A DNA stretch of 64,000 nt from contig NZ_JAMJWG010000001.1 in the NCBI RefSeq assembly GCF_024435355.1, positions 620,001-684,000 of the forward strand, written 5' to 3'. Origin of the DNA: Streptomyces odontomachi. GTDB taxonomy: Bacteria > Actinomycetota > Actinomycetes > Streptomycetales > Streptomycetaceae. Positions 35,352-43,899 of the stretch are shown piece after piece; the first letter of the stretch is position 1, and every line of letters starts with the position of its first letter. The notes beneath the pieces are model-generated. The model made no database searches. It had not been told where the DNA came from and saw only the letters and a list, made by a program, of their open reading frames with translations. The position numbers were made by a program, and so were the translations under genes.

Positions 35352-36920
35352 ATGACGGTGACAGACGACGGCCCCGAGCACGATGTCAGCTCGGTCCGGG
35401 CCCCAGGGCCCCGTGCCGAGGCGCCCGGGGCCGCGATGGCCTCCGTGCCCGAAGCCCGGCTCGCGGAGGAGCACGAGGCGCGGTACGGCCCCGGCATCGA
35501 CCCCGAGCGGCTCGCCGTCTGCCTCAGCGTGCTCGACGAGCTCAGCACACTCGAGGTCGACCACCCCGACGCGATCGCGGTGCGCCGCGCCACCTCGGGC
35601 ATCTACCGCACCGTCAAGCAGCGCCGCCGTCAGGAACGGCGCGCCGCCAAGACCGCCCACGACAAGGCCGTGACCGAGGCGACCGCGACCGGCTCGGCCG
35701 AGCGCATCGACGACGAGACCCGGGGCGTGCTGCCCTCGTCCACCACCCGGGGCGAGATCGCCGGCATCCTGCGCCGCCCGCGCTCCTGCTACATCTGCAA
35801 GACGCGCTACACCGAGGTCGACGCCTTCTACCACCAGCTGTGCCCCGAGTGCGCCATCGACAACCGGGCCCGGCGCGACGCCCGCACGGACCTCTCCGGC
35901 AAGCGCGCGCTGCTCACCGGCGGCCGGGCCAAGATCGGCATGTACATCGCGCTGCGGCTGCTGCGGGACGGTGCCCACACCACGATCACCACACGCTTCC
36001 CGAGCGACGCCATACGCCGCTTCAAGGCGATGGACGACAGCGACGACTGGATCCACCGGCTGAAGATCGTCGGGATCGATCTGCGTGACCCGGCGCAGGT
36101 CGTCGCGCTCGCCGACTCGGTCGCGGCCCAGGGCCCCCTCGACATCCTGATCAACAACGCCGCCCAGACCGTGCGCCGCTCCCCGGAGGCGTACCGCGAA
36201 CTGCTGGCCGCCGAGTCCGCACCGCAGCCCACCGGTCAGCTGCCCGCGGCCGAGGTGATCGGCTCCTTCGGCTCCGGAGCGGTGGCCGCGCTGCCCGGCG
36301 CGCGCCAGGGCGGCCTGAGCGCCCGGGACGTCACCGAGTTGGCCCTCGTCTCCGGCTCCGCCGCGCCCGCCAGGATCGCGGCCGGCACCGCGATCGACGC
36401 CGGCGGTCTGGTGCCCGACCTGCACGACAGCAACAGCTGGGTGCAGTCCGTCGACCAGGTCGACCCGGTCGAACTGCTCGAAGTGCAACTCTGCAACTCC
36501 ACCGCGCCGTTCATCCTGATCAGCAGGCTGCGCCCGGCCATGGCCGCGGCCGTCGCGGCCGGTGCGCGGCGCGCCTACGTCGTGAATGTCTCCGCGATGG
36601 AGGGCGTCTTCGACCGCGGCTACAAGGGCGCCGGCCACCCGCACACGAACATGGCCAAGGCAGCGCTGAACATGCTGACCCGCACCAGCGCCCAGGAGTT
36701 GTTCACCAGCGAGCGCATCCTGATGACGGCGGTGGACACCGGGTGGATCACCGACGAGCGACCCCATCCCGACAAGATGCGCCTCGCCGACGCCGGATTC
36801 CACGCCCCCCTCGACCTCGTCGACGGGGCAGCGCGCGTCTACGACCCCATCGTGCGCGGCGAAGCGGGCGAGGACCTCTACGGCATCTTCCTGAAGGACT
36901 ACCGGCCCGGCCGGTGGTGA
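35352..36920 (+). CDS. SDR oxidoreductase with N-terminal zinc ribbon
   Basis: This 522-residue protein has a helical N-terminal region (about 30-125, Arg/Lys rich). A four-cysteine ribbon follows (CYICKTRYTEVDAFYHQLCPEC), then an SDR domain from about residue 180 with GGRAKIGMYIALRLL (nucleotide loop), INNAAQTV (the NNA strand) and VNVSAMEGVF; the catalytic Y-x3-K position carries H-x-x-x-N/K variation (GHPHTNMAKAALNM). An insert rich in A/G/S lies within the SDR near residues 285-345. Similar large SDRs occur in actinomycetes and plants with unknown function. No operon partner is visible. A redox or RNA/DNA-binding role for the ribbon is speculation. Confidence 0.78.
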   Translation: MTVTDDGPEHDVSSVRAPGPRAEAPGAAMASVPEARLAEEHEARYGPGIDPERLAVCLSVLDELSTLEVDHPDAIAVRRATSGIYRTVKQRRRQERRAAKTAHDKAVTEATATGSAERIDDETRGVLPSSTTRGEIAGILRRPRSCYICKTRYTEVDAFYHQLCPECAIDNRARRDARTDLSGKRALLTGGRAKIGMYIALRLLRDGAHTTITTRFPSDAIRRFKAMDDSDDWIHRLKIVGIDLRDPAQVVALADSVAAQGPLDILINNAAQTVRRSPEAYRELLAAESAPQPTGQLPAAEVIGSFGSGAVAALPGARQGGLSARDVTELALVSGSAAPARIAAGTAIDAGGLVPDLHDSNSWVQSVDQVDPVELLEVQLCNSTAPFILISRLRPAMAAAVAAGARRAYVVNVSAMEGVFDRGYKGAGHPHTNMAKAALNMLTRTSAQELFTSERILMTAVDTGWITDERPHPDKMRLADAGFHAPLDLVDGAARVYDPIVRGEAGEDLYGIFLKDYRPGRW

Positions 36921-37459
36921 CCGGGCAGGGCCTGCACCCGCGGTACGGGTATTTCCGGTCATCTTTCCGGCTGCCGGGTCCCCGCCTCGCTCGCCCTCAC
37001 CCGAACGGATCAGCGGCCGCCGTGCCGCCTGAGGGCGCTCCGCCGAACGAGCCGCCAGGCCCGCATGGCGCTGTCCGGCGGGGCCGGGCGACCTGCGGCA
37101 GGCTTGCAGGGCCGGCCCCGGTCCCCCGGGTGGGCGGCGCCCGCCTGCGTGGTGTACGCATCCGACGGATCATGGCTGAGAAGAAACCGATGGCAGCGCC
37201 GGGGCGCCCCTAGTATTCTTCGCTATCGAGCGGGCATGCGCTCACATGGTTAACCTGGAACGGAAAGTCCGTTCTCGGAGCCACATCCGGATCCATGTAC
37301 GACCGGGACCAACCGGTCATGGCCTGCTCCCAGCGAACCACCGGCGCCACCGCGACCGCATTTCAGCTGATCCTCCCAAGCCCCACCGGGTGTAGGCGCC
37401 TGGTCCACGGCGGGCCGGCAGCCTGTCCCGCGGGTTACCCGACACAGAAGGAGTGCGCG
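36921..37459 (+). other. Long intergenic leader upstream of the 57-residue gene
   Basis: This 539-base region lacks a supported gene. It includes TAGTAT at 37211 (possible -10 element) and the inverted repeat GAACGGA-AAG-TCCGTTC (37258-37274). A transcribed leader of about 240 bases before the small gene is possible. No tRNA was found. Confidence 0.45.
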
Positions 37460-37633
37460 GTGACACCAGAGAAGACGACGAGCGAACTGCCCCCCAGGGA
37501 GGGCACCGAGCGGCTCTCCGCCGGCCCCGAGACCCTCGGCAGCCTGGACGTCTGGGCCAGATCAGCACCGATCCGCCTCGCCGGCTACGAGGACGACCTC
37601 GCCGAGCCCCACATCCTCCCCAGCGTCGACTGA
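37460..37633 (+). CDS. Small acidic protein of unknown function (57 residues)
   Basis: The GTG at 37460 has a strong AAGGAG site six bases upstream. The product starts MTPEKTTSELPPREGTERLS and ends with a more ordered half: SLDVWARSAPIRLAGYEDD then LAEPHILPSVD. It has no signal peptide, membrane helix or cysteine. The layout, a polar N-terminal half and a compact C-terminal segment ending in acidic D, recalls peptide precursors, but no modifying enzyme is nearby. A small regulatory or binding protein is equally likely. A frame extending to 37295 lacks a ribosome site. The downstream convergent phosphatase is probably unrelated. Confidence 0.6.
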   Translation: MTPEKTTSELPPREGTERLSAGPETLGSLDVWARSAPIRLAGYEDDLAEPHILPSVD

Positions 37634-37732
37634 ACCACCGGCGTCGACTGCCCCTCCCGTGCGCCCCGTTGCCGGGGCCGCACGGGCCTTGGGCGCCGCC
37701 ACCGCACAGCGCGCCACGCGCCGTAAGGGCCG

Positions 37733-38857
37733 TCACAGGCGAGGGAGCGGTGTGTGGTGCGCCGCCGGATGGCCGTGGGCGAAGACCACCGCTGCCATGT
37801 CGTCCTGCTGACCGCCCCCGGTCCACCGCTTGACGTCGTCGACGAGCGCCTGCACCAGTTCGTGCGGATTCTTGAACGTACGGTGGGCGAGTACCCCGGA
37901 GACCGGATCGTAGAAGACTCCTCTGCTGTCCCGTGCCTCGACCACACCGTCCGTGATCAGCAGCAGGAACGCCCCCGGGGGGAGCCGTACCGTGTCCACG
38001 GACGACACCGCCCCCTGCCCCATCCCGGGCAGTTGCATGCCCAGTGGCAGCCGGCGGTCGCCCGGGTCGAGCCGGGTCACGGCGCCGTCGTGCACCAGAC
38101 AGGGCGCCGGGTGCCCCAGATTGACCAGGCGCACCGTCGCCCCGTCGGCCGAGAACTCGACGAGCACCGCGGTCGTGAACTCCTCGGAGTCCGTCAGCGC
38201 GGCCCGGCGCTCGCTCTCCCGGCTCAGCGCGTCATCCAACCGCTGCGCCAGCTCCACCAGCGACGGGACGTGCTCCGCCTCCTGACGGAACGCACCGATG
38301 GCGACCGAGACCGTGCCGACGGCCTGGAGCCCCTTGCCGCGTACGTCGCCGATCAACGCCCGTACCCCGAACGGGGTGTCCTGCACCGCGTACAGGTCCC
38401 CGCCGATCCGGGCCTCGGCCATCGCCGCCTCGTAGCAGGCCGCGATCCGCAGCGGCCCCACCGTGTCCGGCAGGTCCGGCAGGATCGCCCGCTGGGCCGC
38501 CTCCGCGACGTCGAGGGTCCGCACGAGCTGTCGTCTCTGCCGGTACAGCATCACGTTGATCGCCAGCGCCACCACACCGACGATCGCGATGTCGGCGGCG
38601 TTGATGATCAGCGCGACCATCTCACGGCCCAGGTACACGTCGAGCCCGAGGGACAGCAGGCAGGCGACGACGAGCAGGCACAGCGCCAGGCGGAAGGTCA
38701 GCAGGGCGCCGGCGACGATCGGAGCCGCGGCCAGCAGCGGCAGCCCCATGTAGGGCTCCGGCCCGTAGAGGTCCGCCAGGGCGCCCCCCACCAGCAGCGC
38801 CACGCACCACACCAGCTGCGGGTGGTTCCTGGTGGGGCGCACCGAGTCGATCACCAC
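37733..38857 (-). CDS. Membrane-anchored PP2C/SpoIIE-type phosphatase
   Basis: With a start at GTG 38857 this is a 374-residue protein. Several membrane helices span about residues 15-120 (LVWCVALLVGGALADLYG ... LRQRRQLVRT linker). The SpoIIE/PP2C catalytic domain has the metal sites RIGGDLYAV and GDVRGKGLQAVG, with LLLITDGVVEARD and QQDDMAAVVFAHG at the end. It should dephosphorylate an anti-anti-sigma (STAS) protein to release a sigma factor. The start is uncertain: GGAAGGAG near 38943-38950 lacks a suitably spaced in-frame start, and the frame is open to 39229. No partner gene is adjacent. Confidence 0.82.
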   Translation of the reverse strand: MVIDSVRPTRNHPQLVWCVALLVGGALADLYGPEPYMGLPLLAAAPIVAGALLTFRLALCLLVVACLLSLGLDVYLGREMVALIINAADIAIVGVVALAINVMLYRQRRQLVRTLDVAEAAQRAILPDLPDTVGPLRIAACYEAAMAEARIGGDLYAVQDTPFGVRALIGDVRGKGLQAVGTVSVAIGAFRQEAEHVPSLVELAQRLDDALSRESERRAALTDSEEFTTAVLVEFSADGATVRLVNLGHPAPCLVHDGAVTRLDPGDRRLPLGMQLPGMGQGAVSSVDTVRLPPGAFLLLITDGVVEARDSRGVFYDPVSGVLAHRTFKNPHELVQALVDDVKRWTGGGQQDDMAAVVFAHGHPAAHHTPLPRL

Positions 38858-39557
38858 GACGTCACCGGGCAGCGCCGGCGGGCGCGCTGCGGCGGTCGGC
38901 TCCGTCGACGGGGGCGACGAGGGTGACGACCACCGGACACCACTCCTTCCGCTGCCTGCGGCAGAGCAGTTCGAAGGACCTTCAGCCAACGTAACCCTGG
39001 CAGGGTGGCCGTGCACCTTGGCCCCGGCCGGAGCCGGCCGCGACACGCACGCCGGCACATCCCGCACCGTGCGCAGGGACGCACGCAGCTCGGGACCTTT
39101 CGGATATCGGGCCCCACGGTGACCGGGGATTTTCCGTGAATGCAGGATGGGCGTGCCGTCGGCCGGGCAGTACCGTCCGTGGCAGAGCCGTATCCGACCG
39201 CCGGAGCGTCCGTTCCTCACCGGATGCACACCGGCCCTCCTCGACCACCGACCCCAACGACCCGCCCGTCACGTCCCCTTCCCCCTTCCCGCGTCCCACC
39301 GAGCACCGTCCTCAGCGACTCAGCGACCGAGTAAGTCAGCGAGTCACGGACCAGCGAGTCACGGACCAGCGAGTCACGGACCAGCGAGTCATGGGTCACG
39401 AACCGGTGAGCCGGCGACCACGGCCGCGCTGGCCTGCGCCGACTCGTACGCCGACTCGTATCGGACCGCACTATCCATCCCACCCGTCCCGCCAGCCTCA
39501 CCGGTCCCACCACGGAAACACCCGACAGCACCCCAGCAACGCAACGGAGCATCCTTC
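38858..39557. other. Divergent region between phosphatase and alpha-mannosidase
   Basis: Seven hundred bases carry no supported gene. The part nearest the phosphatase may encode an N-terminal extension if its start lies upstream. The remainder holds the 15-bp array (39337-39390) and many GACTCG/GAGTCA-like words (39313-39460). Confidence 0.5.
39337..39390. repeat. 15-bp direct repeats upstream of the alpha-mannosidase
   Basis: CAGCGAGTCACGGAC occurs as three exact tandem copies (39337-39351, 39352-39366, 39367-39381) and a partial fourth (39382-39390). The array lies about 170 bases before the alpha-mannosidase start. The period is 1.4 helical turns. It could be a regulator array or a slippage product. 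Confidence 0.85.
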
Positions 39558-42500
39558 ATGCATGACGACCGCACACTGGTCGAGTCCCGGCTCAGGCGTG
39601 TCCTCGACGAGCGCATCAGGCCGGCCGTGTATCCGCAGTCCGTGCCCCTCGACGTGGCGGTGTGGCATGCCCCCGATGAGCCGGTGCCCGTAGAGGAGGG
39701 CCTGGCGGCCGAGCCCGAGCCGATCTCCACCGGCGAGCGGTGGGGTGCCCCGTGGGGTACCAGCTGGTTCCGCGTCACCGGCACCGTCCCGGCCGACTGG
39801 GCGGGCCGCACCGTCGAGGCCGTACTGGACCTCGGCTTCCACCAGGCCGGGCCCGGATTCCAGTGCGAAGGCCTGGTCTACCGCCCCGACGGCACCCCGG
39901 TGAAGGGCGTGCACCCGCGCAACCAGTGGGTGCGCATCGGGTCCCCCGTCGAGGGGGGCGAGCAGGTGCACCTGCACATCGAGGCCGCTTCCAACCCGGA
40001 CATCATGGGCCCCGTCCCCTTCACACCCACCCCGCTCGGCGACAAGGGGTCCGCCGGCAGCGACCCGCTGTACACGCTGGGCCGCATGGAGCTCGCGGTC
40101 TTCGACGAGACCGTGTGGCAGCTGATCACCGATCTGGAGGTGGCCGGCGAGCTGATGCACGAGCTGCCGCTGGAGTCGCCGCGCCGCTGGGAGCTGCTGC
40201 GCGCCGTGGAGCAGACCCTGGACGTGGTCGACCTCCAGGACGTGAACGGCTCCGCCGCCGCGGCCCGGTCCCGGCTGGCCGGGGTGCTCGCCGAGCCCGC
40301 GGTGGCCTCGGCGCACCGCATCAGCGCGGTCGGCCATGCGCACATCGACTCGGCCTGGCTGTGGCCGCTGCGCGAGACGGTGCGCAAGGTCGCCCGGACC
40401 GCCGCCAACATGACCGCGCTCATCGAGGACGAGCCGGACTTCGTCTTCGCCATGTCGCAGGCCCAGCAGTGGGCGTGGATCAAGGACCACCGGCCCGAGG
40501 TGTGGGCGAAGGTGAAGAAGGCCGTGGCCGAGGGGCGGTTCGTGCCGGCCGGCGGCATGTGGGTGGAGTCCGACACCAACATGCCCGGCTCGGAGGCGAT
40601 GGCCCGGCAGTTCGTGCACGGCAAGCGGTTCTTCCTCGACGAGTTCGGCATCGAGAACGAGGAGGCCTGGCTGCCCGACACCTTCGGGTTCGCCGCCGGC
40701 CTGCCGCAGATCATCAAGGCGGCCGGCAGCAAGTGGCTGCTCACCCAGAAGATCTCCTGGTCGCAGACGAACTCCTTCCCGCACCACACGTTCCGCTGGG
40801 AGGGCATCGACGGCACCCGGATCTTCACCCACTTCCCGCCCGTGGACACCTACAACTGCGAGATGTCGGGCCGTGAGATCGCCCACGCGGTCCGCAACTT
40901 CAAGGACAAGGGCAGGGCACGGCACTCGCTGGCGCCGACCGGCTTCGGCGACGGTGGCGGTGGCACCACCCGTGAGATGGTCGCCCGGTCGGCGCGGATG
41001 GGCGGCCTGGAGGGCGCGGCGAGCGTCGTCTGGGAGACCCCGAAGGAGTTCTTCGAAAAGGCCGAGGCCGAGTACCCCGAGGCGCCCGTCTGGGTGGGCG
41101 AGCTGTACCTGGAGCTGCACCGCGCCACCCTGACCAGCCAGGCCAAGACCAAGCAGGGCAACCGTCGCAGCGAGCACCTGCTGCGCGAGGCCGAGCTGTG
41201 GGCCGCCACCGCCGCCGTGCGCACCGGCTTCGCCTACCCCCACGAGCAGCTGGACCGGCTGTGGAAGACGGTGCTGCTGCACCAGTTCCACGACATCCTG
41301 CCCGGCTCGTCCATCGCCTGGGTGCACCGCGAAGCCCGCAGGACGTACCAGCAGGTGGCCGAGGAACTGCACGGCATCATCGCCGGCGCGCAGCGGGCGC
41401 TGGCCGGCGAGGGCGACCTGCCGCTGGTCTTCAACGCGGCACCGCACGCACGCGACGGGGTGCCGGCCGGCGGCGCCGCGGTGCCGGCAGACCGCGCCCC
41501 CGTCACCCTCTCGGCACGCCCCGACGCCGGCCACGTACTGGACAACGGCCTGCTCCGGGTGGAGATCGACGGACACGGTCTGGTGGTCTCCGCGTACGAC
41601 CTGGCGGCCGATCGCGAGAGCATCGCACCGGGACGGGCGGCGAACCTGCTCCAGCTGCACCCCGACTTCCCCAACATGTGGGACGCCTGGGACGTCGACG
41701 CCTTCTACCGCAACTCCGTCACCGACCTCGTCGCAGCGGACGAGGTGGTGGCCGACGCGGGTCCGGGGGAGGACGGGGCCGGTCCGCGGGTGCGGATCGT
41801 GCGCTCCTTCGGCAGCTCCACGGTCACGCAGGTGCTGACGCTGGCTGCGGGCGAGTCGCGACTCGACATCGCCACGGAGGTCGACTGGCACGAGACGGAG
41901 AAGTTCCTGAAGCTGGCCTTCCCGCTCGACCTGCACGCCGAGCGGTACGCCTCCGAGACGCAGTTCGGGCACTTCTACCGGGCCACCCACACCAACACCA
42001 GCTGGGAGGCCGCCAAGTTCGAGGCCTGCAACCACCGCTTCGTCCACCTGGACGAGCCCGGCTGGGGCGTGGCGCTGGTCAACGACTCGACCTACGGCCA
42101 TGACGTGACCCGCACGGTGCGCACCGACGGCGGCACCACCACCACGGTACGGGCCTCGCTGCTGCGCGCCCCGCGCTTCCCCGACCCCGAGACCGACCAG
42201 GGCGTGCACCGTTTCCGGCACGCGCTGGTACCGGGCGCGGCGATCGGTGACGCGGTGCGCGAGGGCTACCGCATCAACCTGCCCGAACGGCACACCGGCG
42301 GCGCGGCCGAGGTTGCACCGCTGGTCACCGTCGACGACGACGTCGTGGTGGTCACCGCGGTCAAGCTGGCGGACGACGGCAGCGGGGATGTCGTGGTGCG
42401 GTTCCACGAAGCGCTCGGTGGGCGGGCGAAGGCGGTGGTCACGGCGGGCTTCCCGGTTGCCGCCGTGACCGTGACGGACCTGTTGGAGCGTCCGTTGGCC

Positions 42501-42590
42501 GACGCCACGGGGCCGGACCGTGACGGAGATGCGATCTCCGTCGCGCTGCGCCCGTTCCAGCTGATGACCCTCCGCCTACGGCGGGCGTGA
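39558..42590 (+). CDS. Alpha-mannosidase, glycoside hydrolase family 38
   Basis: This 1010-residue enzyme has the GH38 zinc site and catalytic motifs: GHAHIDSAWLWPLRET (H and D ligands), WVESDTNMPGSEAMARQF, and the nucleophile aspartate in AWLPDTFGFAAGLP. Further landmarks are HQFHDILPGSSIAWVH (a zinc histidine region) and the C-terminal beta domains with HETEKFLKLAFPLDLHAER. There is no signal peptide, so it probably acts in the cytosol on imported manno-oligosaccharides. The ATG at 39558 follows GGAG; longer frames upstream run through the repeat array. It precedes the GntR gene and the sugar ABC operon, suggesting shared glycan use. The substrate linkage is not determinable. Confidence 0.93.
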   Translation: MHDDRTLVESRLRRVLDERIRPAVYPQSVPLDVAVWHAPDEPVPVEEGLAAEPEPISTGERWGAPWGTSWFRVTGTVPADWAGRTVEAVLDLGFHQAGPGFQCEGLVYRPDGTPVKGVHPRNQWVRIGSPVEGGEQVHLHIEAASNPDIMGPVPFTPTPLGDKGSAGSDPLYTLGRMELAVFDETVWQLITDLEVAGELMHELPLESPRRWELLRAVEQTLDVVDLQDVNGSAAAARSRLAGVLAEPAVASAHRISAVGHAHIDSAWLWPLRETVRKVARTAANMTALIEDEPDFVFAMSQAQQWAWIKDHRPEVWAKVKKAVAEGRFVPAGGMWVESDTNMPGSEAMARQFVHGKRFFLDEFGIENEEAWLPDTFGFAAGLPQIIKAAGSKWLLTQKISWSQTNSFPHHTFRWEGIDGTRIFTHFPPVDTYNCEMSGREIAHAVRNFKDKGRARHSLAPTGFGDGGGGTTREMVARSARMGGLEGAASVVWETPKEFFEKAEAEYPEAPVWVGELYLELHRATLTSQAKTKQGNRRSEHLLREAELWAATAAVRTGFAYPHEQLDRLWKTVLLHQFHDILPGSSIAWVHREARRTYQQVAEELHGIIAGAQRALAGEGDLPLVFNAAPHARDGVPAGGAAVPADRAPVTLSARPDAGHVLDNGLLRVEIDGHGLVVSAYDLAADRESIAPGRAANLLQLHPDFPNMWDAWDVDAFYRNSVTDLVAADEVVADAGPGEDGAGPRVRIVRSFGSSTVTQVLTLAAGESRLDIATEVDWHETEKFLKLAFPLDLHAERYASETQFGHFYRATHTNTSWEAAKFEACNHRFVHLDEPGWGVALVNDSTYGHDVTRTVRTDGGTTTTVRASLLRAPRFPDPETDQGVHRFRHALVPGAAIGDAVREGYRINLPERHTGGAAEVAPLVTVDDDVVVVTAVKLADDGSGDVVVRFHEALGGRAKAVVTAGFPVAAVTVTDLLERPLADATGPDRDGDAISVALRPFQLMTLRLRRA

Positions 42591-42615
42591 GGGGGGCGCC
42601 TCCGGCGCCACATAA

Positions 42616-42742
42616 GGGGCGCGGGGAACTGCGCGCTCAGCTCCCACCGGCCGAGTGGTCCGGCTGCGACAGAAACAGCCCCACCGGGACGGTGACGACC
42701 TGACGGCCTCGTCGTGGCCGGTCGCGCAGTTCCCCGCGCCCC
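42616..42742. repeat. Streptomyces-type inverted repeat element, copy 1
   Basis: Twenty-base arms GGGGCGCGGGGAACTGCGCG (42616-42635) and its exact complement (42723-42742) enclose about 87 bases. Such elements are common in Streptomyces intergenic DNA and probably act as terminators here, since flanking genes converge. Confidence 0.85.
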
Positions 42743-42770
42743 CCTTTATTGCGCCTGCGGCGCTCCGTCA

Positions 42771-42897
42771 GGGGCGCGGCGAACTGAGCGAGTAACCCGC
42801 CACCGGCTGGTGGTCCGGCGACGGCCGAGACTGCCCCTTTGGTGCGGTGGCGACCTGCGGGCCTCGTCGTGGCCGGTCGCGCAGTTCCCCGCGCCCC
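42771..42897. repeat. Streptomyces-type inverted repeat element, copy 2
   Basis: The left arm (42771-42790, two mismatches from copy 1) and the perfect right arm (42878-42897) enclose about 87 bases, the same size as copy 1. Right halves of the two copies share GGCCTCGTCGTGGCCGGTCG, so this is a tandem duplication. Confidence 0.82.
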
Positions 42898-42957
42898 TTT
42901 TGGCGCTTTCGGCGCCCCGGCGCCCCGGCGCCCCCCGGCAGGGAGGGCTGCGCGGTC

Positions 42958-43668
42958 TCAGCCGTCCAGCTGGCCCTTGAGCCACTCCTCGACGCCGCCG
43001 ACGTGCGCGGCCGCCGCGGCGCGCGCCGCCTCGGGATCGCGTGCCGCCAGCGCAGCGTAAATGCGCTCGTGTTCGCGCCGGGTGCGCTCGAACGCGCCTT
43101 CCTGCTGGTAGCCGCGCCACACCCGGGCACGGAAGGTGCGCGAGGAGAGGCCCTCGAGGATCGCCGCCATCGTGTCGTTGTCGGCCGCCGCCGCGATGGC
43201 GCGGTGGAACGCGAGGTCGTGGGCGACGATGCTTTCCCAGTCGTCGGTGGCGCTCATCGCGGACAGATGCTTGTCGACCTCGGTGAGCTGGTCCGGGGTG
43301 ATGCGCGCGGCGGCCAGCGCGGTCGCCGTGGACTCCAGGATCCGCCGCACCTCCATCAACTCCACCAGCGCCGGACCCCGGGACAGGTCCGCGACCACCC
43401 CGAACGTCTCCAGCAGGTCCTCGGCCTGTAGCCGGGTCACGTAGATGCCCGAGCCGTGCCGGGCCTCCAGCATGCCCATCACCGTCAGCGCCCTGATCGC
43501 CTCCCGCATGGAGCTACGCGAGATGCCGAGCTGCGCCGCGAGCTCACGTTCCGTGGGCAGCCGTTCGCCGGGCTCCAGACGACCCTCGGCGATCATCGCC
43601 TTGATCTGCTCGATGGCGCGCTGCGTCACCGTGCCCTTCTGCGGGGCGCTCTCGGCGCTGTGGTTCAC
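42958..43668 (-). CDS. GntR/FadR-family regulator (FCD domain)
   Basis: This 236-residue protein has a winged helix (about 12-80: RAIEQIKAMIAEGRLEPGER, LAAQLGISRSSMREAIRALTVMGMLEARHGSGIYV with the middle omitted) and an FCD domain (about 95-225) with the conserved metal/ligand region, including AHDLAFHRAIAAAADNDTMAAI and a final H-rich helix AAAAHVGGVEEWL. The GTG start follows GGGAGG. It is divergent from the sugar importer operon and two matching operators lie between. FCD regulators usually bind acids or sugar acids, so fuconate or a keto-deoxy intermediate is a likely effector. Confidence 0.9.
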   Translation of the reverse strand: MNHSAESAPQKGTVTQRAIEQIKAMIAEGRLEPGERLPTERELAAQLGISRSSMREAIRALTVMGMLEARHGSGIYVTRLQAEDLLETFGVVADLSRGPALVELMEVRRILESTATALAAARITPDQLTEVDKHLSAMSATDDWESIVAHDLAFHRAIAAAADNDTMAAILEGLSSRTFRARVWRGYQQEGAFERTRREHERIYAALAARDPEAARAAAAAHVGGVEEWLKGQLDG

Positions 43669-43714
43669 GCAGGTCCTCCCGTTGCCTTGAGTGCGGCGCA
43701 GTCTAACGACGATG

Positions 43715-43725
43715 TGGTCCGACCA
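43715..43725. promoter_or_regulatory. GntR/FCD operator, site 1
   Basis: TGGTCCGACCA matches the FadR-type consensus TNGTNNNACNA fully and is flanked symmetrically (GTGGTCCGACCAC). It lies 46 bases upstream of the GntR start, suited to autoregulation. Confidence 0.7.
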
Positions 43726-43785
43726 CTAGAAAAGACGGCATGGAGTCTTCGCAGGAAAACGGCGAAAACTTCCCGACAGAGGGTG

Positions 43786-43813
43786 TTGCCATAGTTGAGT
43801 GGTCTGATAAATA
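43786..43813 (+). promoter_or_regulatory. Candidate promoter of the fucose operon
   Basis: TTGCCA (43786-43791) and TAAATA (43808-43813) with a 16-base spacer, about 87 bases before the binding-protein start. The second GntR operator overlaps the spacer and -10 element, which would permit repression. Confidence 0.5.
43800..43810. promoter_or_regulatory. GntR/FCD operator, site 2
   Basis: TGGTCTGATAA differs from TNGTNNNACNA at one position. It overlaps the candidate -10 element, so binding should block the importer operon. Confidence 0.5.
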
Positions 43814-43899
43814 TTCGTCCGGCCGGGGTTGGACGCCCGGCCGGGCGCGCGGTCTGCGCGCGTTCGCTCCCGTTCACCGCGAGTGAGGAGTGCCGTCAG

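Noticed and set aside
36921..37459. tRNA or structured RNA gene in the long spacer
   Set aside because: No cloverleaf arms or T-loop motif were found, only a short inverted repeat.
37460..37633. Lasso or lanthipeptide precursor assignment
   Set aside because: There is no cyclase, dehydratase, protease or radical SAM maturase nearby, and no cysteine; recorded only as an orphan small gene.
39337..39390. CRISPR array
   Set aside because: The repeats are contiguous 15-mers without spacers and no cas genes are present.
39498..42407. A very long open frame antisense to the alpha-mannosidase
   Set aside because: It is a product of GC-rich codon bias on the opposite strand; its composition is His/Gly/Val/Arg-rich without domains, while the plus-strand protein has clear GH38 motifs.
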